Source: AP-15 sp035538335 | GTDB taxonomy: Bacteria > Pseudomonadota > Alphaproteobacteria > ATCC43930 > CGMCC-115725 | Reading direction: 5' to 3' | DNA length: 64,000 bases | NCBI GenBank assembly: GCA_035538335.1 | Contig: DATLKN010000052.1 | Span: 1 to 64,000, forward strand | Shown here: positions 59,393 through 64,000 of the stretch, piece by piece | Position numbering within the stretch: the stretch's first letter is position 1 | How the letters are laid out: the number at the start of each line of letters is the position of its first letter | Notes under the pieces: model-generated | Seen by the model: only the letters and a program-made list of their open reading frames with translations | Databases searched by the model: none | What the model was told of the DNA's origin: nothing | Translations under genes and position numbers: made by a program

Positions 59393-60616
59393 ATGAGCGC
59401 CGTCATCCTCGAAAACTGCGCGATCCTCGACGGCACGAGCCGGGAGCGCCGCGGGGACCATCACCTGCTCGTCGAGGAGGGCCGCATCCGCGAGGTCGCC
59501 GACCGGCCGCTGAACAGCGCTTCGGCCGAGGTCGTCGATATCAAGGGCCACACGCTGATGCCGGGCCTGATCGACGCCCATGTGCATGTAATGGCCGTCG
59601 ATTCGACGCTGGCTCGGCTCGCCGAGCGGCCGGCGAGCCTGCTCGCCTTCGAGGCGGGCCAGGTATTGCGCGGAATGCTGGCGCGCGGCTTCACGACCGT
59701 GCGCGACGCCGGGGGCGCCGATGGCGGGCTCGCCGAGGCGATCGATAAGGGCCTCGTCACGGGCCCGCGGCTCTTCCCTTCCGGCTTCGCCTTGAGCCAG
59801 ACCGGCGGGCATGGCGATCTGCGGCCGCGCGGGGTTGCCGCCTGCGCCTGCTGCACGGCCGGCAGCGGCCTCACGCGCATCGCCGACGGCGTCGCCGAAT
59901 GCCGCCGCGCGGCGCGCGACGAATTGCGCAAGGGCGCGACGCAGTTGAAGATCATGGCGTCGGGCGGCGTCGCCTCGCCGCACGACCCGATCGCCAACCT
60001 GCAATACAGCGAGGAAGAGGTGCGCGCCATCGTCGAGGAGGCGCGGCATTGGCACACTTACGTGCTGGCGCACGCCTACACGCCGCAGGCGATCAGCCGG
60101 TCGGTCGAATTCGGGGTGCGCTCGATCGAGCACGCCAATCTGATCGACCGCGAAACCGCCGAGCGCGTGGCGGCGGCGGGCGCCTTCGTCGTGCCGACGC
60201 TCGTCACCTTCGACGCGCTGCACCGCTTCGGCCGCGAGCTCGGCTTTCCCGAGGCGAGCCTCGAAAAGTTGCAGGAGGTGCGCGACGCCGGGCTTTCCTC
60301 GCTCGAGATCCTCGAGCGGGCGGGTGTGAAGATCGGATTCGGCACCGACCTCCTGGGCGCGATGCACCGCTGTCAGAGCCGCGAATTCGTGCTCCGCGCC
60401 GAGGCGATGGCGCCCTTCGAGATCATCCGCTCGGCGACGCTGGTCAACGCCGAGATCCTCAACCGCGCGGGCGAATTGGGCGTCGTCGCGCCGGGCGCAC
60501 GCGCCGACCTGATTGCGATCGACGGCGACCCGCTCGCCGATATTTCGCTGCTCGACGGCGAGGGCGAGCGGATCGCCATGATCATGAAGGACGGCGCGTT
60601 TTATAAGCGGCCGTGA
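59393..60616 (+). CDS. Metal-dependent amidohydrolase (imidazolonepropionase/prolidase-like)
   Basis: 407 residues. A TIM-barrel amidohydrolase: GLIDAHVHV (first two His), a bridging Lys in LKIMASGGVASP, His in VLAHAYTPQA and in SIEHANLID, and Asp in GFGTDLLGAMH. The beta-sandwich is built from both termini (ending GDPLADISLLDGEGERIAMI). It is close to the Xaa-Arg/prolidase and imidazolonepropionase-like group that acts on N-acyl or cyclic-amide substrates. The exact substrate is unknown. GAAGGA precedes the ATG. It is convergent with the GYD gene across a hairpin. Confidence 0.9.
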   Translation: MSAVILENCAILDGTSRERRGDHHLLVEEGRIREVADRPLNSASAEVVDIKGHTLMPGLIDAHVHVMAVDSTLARLAERPASLLAFEAGQVLRGMLARGFTTVRDAGGADGGLAEAIDKGLVTGPRLFPSGFALSQTGGHGDLRPRGVAACACCTAGSGLTRIADGVAECRRAARDELRKGATQLKIMASGGVASPHDPIANLQYSEEEVRAIVEEARHWHTYVLAHAYTPQAISRSVEFGVRSIEHANLIDRETAERVAAAGAFVVPTLVTFDALHRFGRELGFPEASLEKLQEVRDAGLSSLEILERAGVKIGFGTDLLGAMHRCQSREFVLRAEAMAPFEIIRSATLVNAEILNRAGELGVVAPGARADLIAIDGDPLADISLLDGEGERIAMIMKDGAFYKRP

Positions 60617-60684
60617 GGTGAGGTGGGCTTTTCCCCGACGCCTCTGGAATCCCCCACCTCACCCGGCCCTCTCCGGCGGAGAGG
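60617..60684. repeat. Hairpin repeat between convergent genes (family A-like)
   Basis: GGTGAGGTGGG (60617-60627) is the perfect reverse complement of CCCACCTCACC (60653-60663), and CCTCTCC-ggc-GGAGAGG follows (60668-60684). It starts at the base after the amidohydrolase stop codon, so it may serve as its transcription stop. Confidence 0.6.
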
Positions 60685-60713
60685 AGTTTTGTCCTTAGCG
60701 GCGAGCGAAGCGG

Positions 60714-61007
60714 TCAGGGCGCGTCGGCGGCGAGCTTGCCGAACTCCTCCGGCGAGAAGGCGCGCACCGTCGTGGTGCGCACGTCGCCGGTCTTCATCAA
60801 GGCGATCGCATATTTCGTCATCGCGTCGCCGTTCGGCATTTCGAGCGTCAGCACGACGTCGAATTGCCCCGTCGTCACATAGCTGCTGACCAAACGCCCG
60901 CCGAGCTTTTCGGCCAAGGCCTTAGCACCGGCATGGCGCTTCGGCGCGTCCTTCGCCGCCATCGCGGCCTTTTCGGTCCAGTTCAGGAAGCACATGAAGG
61001 TCGGCAT
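60714..61007 (-). CDS. GYD-domain protein
   Basis: 97 residues with the GYD pattern: MPTFMCFLNWTEKAAMAAKD at the N-terminus, GGRLVSSYVTTGQFDVVLTL in the middle (a GxFD variant of the name-giving GxYD) and VRTTTVRAFSPEEFGKLAAD at the end. It is a small ferredoxin-like (DABB/ACT-like) fold, usually dimeric, and of unknown function. It is the last gene of the leftward TRAP-SDR-HisD-like operon, 78 bp downstream of the dehydrogenase gene. Confidence 0.88.
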   Translation of the reverse strand: MPTFMCFLNWTEKAAMAAKDAPKRHAGAKALAEKLGGRLVSSYVTTGQFDVVLTLEMPNGDAMTKYAIALMKTGDVRTTTVRAFSPEEFGKLAADAP

Positions 61008-61085
61008 CGAACACCTCCCGTTCGTCTCCCCCCGAAGCGATCATCGCGCCCGCGGCCCGTCCAGGCAAGGCTTCAAAGCCCGCCG

Positions 61086-62378
61086 CTAACCCGCCGCGTT
61101 GCTGCCGCCGTAGCGGCGCACGCGCAGATCGGCCTGCTCCTTGTGGCCCCAGAAGCGCTCGATGGCGCAGAGCCGGCTGCAATATTCGCCGACCAGGGCG
61201 CTCGCCTGCGGCGTCCTCACCTCCTGAAAGGTGCAGGTCTTCAAAAATTTGCCGACCCAAAGGCCGCCCGTATAGCGCGCCGCGCCCTTGGTCGGCAGCG
61301 TGTGGTTGGTGCCGATCACCTTGTCGCCGTAGGCGACGTTGGTTTCGGGGCCGAGAAAAAGGGCGCCGTAGCTCTTGAGCCGGCCGAGCCAGGCCCGCGG
61401 CTCCTTTGTCAGCACCTCGACATGCTCGGCGGCGATGCGGTCCGCTTCCCGCGCCATCTCATCCTCGTCGGCGCAGAGGATTACTTCGCCCCAGTCGCGC
61501 CAGGCGACCCCGGCGACATCCGCGGTTGGCAAGATCGCGAGCTGCCGCTCGATCTCGGCGAGGGTGTCGCGGGCGAGGCGCTCGGAGGTGGTGAGCAGGG
61601 TCGCGGGCGAAGTCGGCCCGTGCTCGGCCTGGCCGAGGAGGTCGGTCGCGCACATCTCGCCGTCGGCCGTCTCGTCGGCAATGACGAGGATCTCGGTCGG
61701 GCCGGCGAAGAGGTCGATGCCGACGCGGCCGTAGAGCTGGCGCTTCGCCTCCGCGACATAGGCGTTGCCGGGGCCCACAAGCATGTCGACGGCGCGCATC
61801 GTCTCGGTTCCGAGCCCCATCGCCGCCACCGCCTGCACGCCGCCCAGCACATGGATCTCGTCAGCGCCGCCCAGATGCATCGCGGCGATCGTCTCGGGAT
61901 GCGGGGTCCCCTGGTTCGGCGGCGTGCAGGCGACGATGTGGCCGACCCCGGCGACGCGGGCCGTCACGATCGACATATGCGCCGAAGCGACCATCGGGTA
62001 GCGCCCGCCCGGCACATAGCAGCCCACACTCTGGACCGGGATATGGCGATGCCCGAGCACGACGCCCGGCAGGGTCTCGACCTCGACATCCTGCATCGAA
62101 GCGCGCTGGATCTGCGCGAAGTTGCGGATCTGCGCCTGCGCGAATTTTATGTCGGCGATGGTCTGCGCCGACACTCGGGCGAGGAGCGCGCGGATCTCAT
62201 CGGCCGACAGGCGGAAGCTCGGCGGCGACCACTTGTCGAAGCGTTCCGACAATTCGCGCACCGCCTTGTCGCCGCGCTCCCGGACATCGGCGAGGATCCC
62301 TTCGACCGTCGCCCTGACATTGGCGTCCGCCTCTTCCTTCTGGTCCGCCAGCGCGCCCGTCTTGATGTAGCGAGGCAT
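61086..62378 (-). CDS. Histidinol dehydrogenase-family NAD-dependent dehydrogenase (HpsN-like)
   Basis: 430 residues from the ATG at 62378, with AGGAGG just upstream. HisD-fold enzyme: VGCYVPGGRYPMVASAHMSI, VAGVGHIVACTPPN, VDMLVGPGNAYVAEAKRQLY and GIDLFAGPTEILVIADETAD, plus zinc ligands in LLGQAEHGPTSPA. It sits with a TRAP binding protein and an SDR rather than with his genes, so a catabolic dehydrogenase is more likely than histidine synthesis. HpsN, which oxidises 2,3-dihydroxypropane-1-sulfonate, is the best-known such paralogue and shares this context. Confidence 0.82.
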   Translation of the reverse strand: MPRYIKTGALADQKEEADANVRATVEGILADVRERGDKAVRELSERFDKWSPPSFRLSADEIRALLARVSAQTIADIKFAQAQIRNFAQIQRASMQDVEVETLPGVVLGHRHIPVQSVGCYVPGGRYPMVASAHMSIVTARVAGVGHIVACTPPNQGTPHPETIAAMHLGGADEIHVLGGVQAVAAMGLGTETMRAVDMLVGPGNAYVAEAKRQLYGRVGIDLFAGPTEILVIADETADGEMCATDLLGQAEHGPTSPATLLTTSERLARDTLAEIERQLAILPTADVAGVAWRDWGEVILCADEDEMAREADRIAAEHVEVLTKEPRAWLGRLKSYGALFLGPETNVAYGDKVIGTNHTLPTKGAARYTGGLWVGKFLKTCTFQEVRTPQASALVGEYCSRLCAIERFWGHKEQADLRVRRYGGSNAAG

Positions 62379-62397
62379 CGGGTCCTCCTGAAAATAT

Positions 62398-63174
62398 TCA
62401 CCACGCCGTCCAACCGCCATCGACGAGCAGGCTCGAGCCGGTGACGAGCGCGGCCGCGGGCGAACAGAGAAAGACAACCGCCATCGCCACTTCCTCGACC
62501 GTGCCAACCCGGCCGCGCGGTATGCGGGCCTCGACCCAGCGGCGGAACTCGGCGTTCTCGAAAAACGGCTTCGTCAGCGGCGTGTCGATAAAGGTCGGCG
62601 CGATCGAGACGACGCGCACGCCCTGCGGCGCCAATTCGGCCGCCATCGCCTTCGTCATCCCTTCGACCGCGTGCTTCGTCATCACATAGACCGTGCGGTC
62701 GCGCTCCGAGCCGACATGGCCCATCTGCGAGGACATGTTGACGACAACTCCTCCCGGGACCCCGCCCTTGCCCGCGGTCATCTGCCGCACGGCGTACTGC
62801 GCGACGCGAAACGGCGCCTTGACGTTGAGCGCCAGCATCCGGTCGAGGGTTTCCTCGTCGACTTCGAGAAAGGGCTGCGGCCGGTTGACGCCGGCATTGT
62901 TGACGAGGATGTCGAGCCGCGCGAGCCCGGCGAAGGCGGCGGCCACCGCGCCCCTGTCGGTGACGTCGCAGACGATCGGCCGGGCGGCGCCTCCCTTCGT
63001 CCGAATCTCTTCGGCGACCGCGACGAGCTCGCGCTCGGTGCGGCTCAGCAGCACGAGTTCGGCGCCGGCCTCGGCGAGCGCGAGCGCGAGCGCGCGGCCG
63101 ATGCCGCGGCCGGCGCCGGTGACCAGCGCCAGCTTGCCGTCGAGGCGGAAGGCGTCGGGGAAAGTCATCGGCAT
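62398..63174 (-). CDS. SDR-family NAD(P)-dependent oxidoreductase
   Basis: 258 residues from the ATG at 63174 (MPMTFPDAF), whose A is shared with the TGA of the TRAP gene (TGATG). Classical SDR: TGAGRGIGRALALALAEAGA for the cofactor, VNNAGVNRPQPF, Ser in VVNMSSQMGHVG, and Tyr-x3-Lys in VYVMTKHAVEGMT. The end VTGSSLLVDGGWTAW is complete. It may oxidise or epimerise the substrate taken up by the TRAP system before the HisD-like enzyme acts. Confidence 0.9.
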   Translation of the reverse strand: MPMTFPDAFRLDGKLALVTGAGRGIGRALALALAEAGAELVLLSRTERELVAVAEEIRTKGGAARPIVCDVTDRGAVAAAFAGLARLDILVNNAGVNRPQPFLEVDEETLDRMLALNVKAPFRVAQYAVRQMTAGKGGVPGGVVVNMSSQMGHVGSERDRTVYVMTKHAVEGMTKAMAAELAPQGVRVVSIAPTFIDTPLTKPFFENAEFRRWVEARIPRGRVGTVEEVAMAVVFLCSPAAALVTGSSLLVDGGWTAW

Positions 63175-64000
63175 CAGGCGAGGATCTCGCCGGCGTGAGC
63201 TTCGAGCAGCCGCCAGGCTTCGGCGCCCGCCCGCTCGCGCCATTGCGCGTAAAACGGCCCGAGCTTTTTGCGGAAGCTCGCGGTGTCGGCCTCGTTGATC
63301 GCCATGCCGAGCTTTGCCAATTGCTCGGCGCCCGCCGCATTGACGCGCTCGACATCCGCGCGCTGCGCGAGCGCGGCAGCCTCGGCGTGCCGCCCGACGA
63401 TCTCGCGGATGCGCTCCGGCAAGGCCGCCCACGCGGCGGCGTTGCCGAGCAGCGTGAAACCCGACCACCAATGCGCCGTCAGGCTCAGCCAGCTCTGCAC
63501 CTCGTAGAGCTTTAATGCGAGGACGACTTGCAGCGGGTCGCTCTGGCCGTCGAAGGTGCGCGATTGCAATGCCTCGTACATGCGGTTGAAGGGGATCATG
63601 CCGGGCTCGGCGCCGAGCGCGCGGAAGAAATCGGCGGCGATGTCGCCGCCCGGCGTGCGGATCTTGAGCCCGGCGAGATCGACGGCCTCGCGGATCGGCC
63701 TGACGCTCGTCGTCAGATGGTGGAAGCCGTTCTGCCAGGAGCGGGGAAAGGCGTAGATGCCGTGGCCCGCGAGTTCACCCCGGATGCGCGCCCCCAATGC
63801 GCCGTCGAGGGCGGCGAAGACGGCCGCCGAATCCTTGAACGCGAAAGGCAGCATCGCGAGCGCGCTGGTCGGCGCGAGGCCGCCGAAGAGCGCCCCCGAC
63901 ATGTAGAATTCCAGCCTGCCCTCGCGCATGTCGGCGAGCATTTGCGGGTCGAGCCCGAGCCGCGCCTCAGGGAAGGTGTCGAGCCTGAATTCGCCGTCCG
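63174..64000 (-). CDS. TRAP transporter substrate-binding protein, DctP family (N-terminus beyond the window)
   Basis: Partial; about 274 C-terminal residues are seen, reading in from the window edge as DGEFRLDTFPEARLGLDPQM. Family features are LSLTAHWWSGFTLLGNAAAW, GLKIRTPGGDIAADFFRALG with the ligand-binding Arg, PFNRMYEALQSRTFDGQSDP and LEFYMSGALFGGLAPTSALA. It binds an organic acid or sulfonate in the periplasm for DctQM-type membrane subunits, presumably encoded beyond 64000. It is the first visible gene of the operon and overlaps the SDR gene by TGATG. Confidence 0.9.
   Translation of the reverse strand, partial: DGEFRLDTFPEARLGLDPQMLADMREGRLEFYMSGALFGGLAPTSALAMLPFAFKDSAAVFAALDGALGARIRGELAGHGIYAFPRSWQNGFHHLTTSVRPIREAVDLAGLKIRTPGGDIAADFFRALGAEPGMIPFNRMYEALQSRTFDGQSDPLQVVLALKLYEVQSWLSLTAHWWSGFTLLGNAAAWAALPERIREIVGRHAEAAALAQRADVERVNAAGAEQLAKLGMAINEADTASFRKKLGPFYAQWRERAGAEAWRLLEAHAGEILA

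Noticed and set aside
61086..62378. True histidinol dehydrogenase HisD of histidine biosynthesis
   Set aside because: The neighbours are a TRAP binding protein, an SDR and a GYD protein with no his gene nearby; a catabolic paralogue is more likely, although this is not proven.

Overview
The window is very GC-rich (about two thirds by eye) and reads as chromosome of an alphaproteobacterium, most likely of the Hyphomicrobiales (Bradyrhizobium-like) or a neighbouring order. The evidence is the adjacency of rluD and rpoH, a GapR (DUF2312) protein, a DUF1244 protein, a NadQ-type regulator beside nadA/nadC, a SAM-II riboswitch in front of metZ, a group-IV-like ornithine decarboxylase with a long structured leader, and a GAF-array histidine kinase of a type common in Bradyrhizobium relatives. 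Gene density is high; many genes overlap by 1 to 4 bases and are probably translationally coupled.

Layout. 1-4.4 kb: rpoH, rluD, a small membrane protein, a methyltransferase, DoxX and an exported protein. 4.4-8.0 kb: the odc leader with a candidate 36-codon leader ORF, odc, a DUF1194 protein and a hydrolase. 8.0-12.7 kb: small conserved proteins (DUF1244, GapR) and a DevCA-like ABC exporter (two FtsX-type permeases and an ATPase). 12.8-15.9 kb: nadQ, nadA, nadC, with two 17-bp palindromes before nadA. 15.9-20.9 kb: an oxidoreductase-SelD fusion, an amidohydrolase, a VOC protein and a dehalogenase-like hydrolase. 21.0-35.3 kb: four coupled ABC substrate-binding proteins, a 2734-residue histidine kinase with 11 tandem GAF repeats plus one divergent GAF domain, a single-domain response regulator, a GxxExxY cassette and a response-regulator adenylate cyclase. 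35.5-43.7 kb: MscS channel, a FecR / CHASE2-cyclase / exported-protein operon, DUF488 and a PAS hybrid kinase. 44.1-48.5 kb: a BTAD/TolB-like regulator followed by a four-repeat small protein, a DUF6065-like protein and an EamA-type transporter, which I regard as the best candidate for an undescribed system. 48.5-54.7 kb: LLM oxidoreductase, tRNA-Leu, CinA-like, Map, DUF29, two beta-hydroxyacid-dehydrogenase-like proteins and a DUF559 cassette. 54.7-59.2 kb: sulfur assimilation (cysI, metZ with SAM-II riboswitch, terminator and promoter) with an IS256-family element just upstream. 59.4-64.0 kb: an amidohydrolase, then a leftward operon of TRAP binding protein (cut by the window edge), SDR, histidinol-dehydrogenase-like and GYD proteins.

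Two themes run through the window. First, signalling is concentrated between 21 and 46 kb: periplasmic binding proteins, GAF arrays, receivers, two class III cyclases and a BTAD regulator. Second, interspersed palindromic repeats occur between genes throughout. In two places a lone PD-(D/E)XK-fold gene (GxxExxY at 33.8 kb, DUF559 at 53.4 kb) is bounded exactly by inverted copies of such a repeat, which suggests repeat-borne cassettes. All assignments are from reading the sequence and from memory of protein families; no database search was run.
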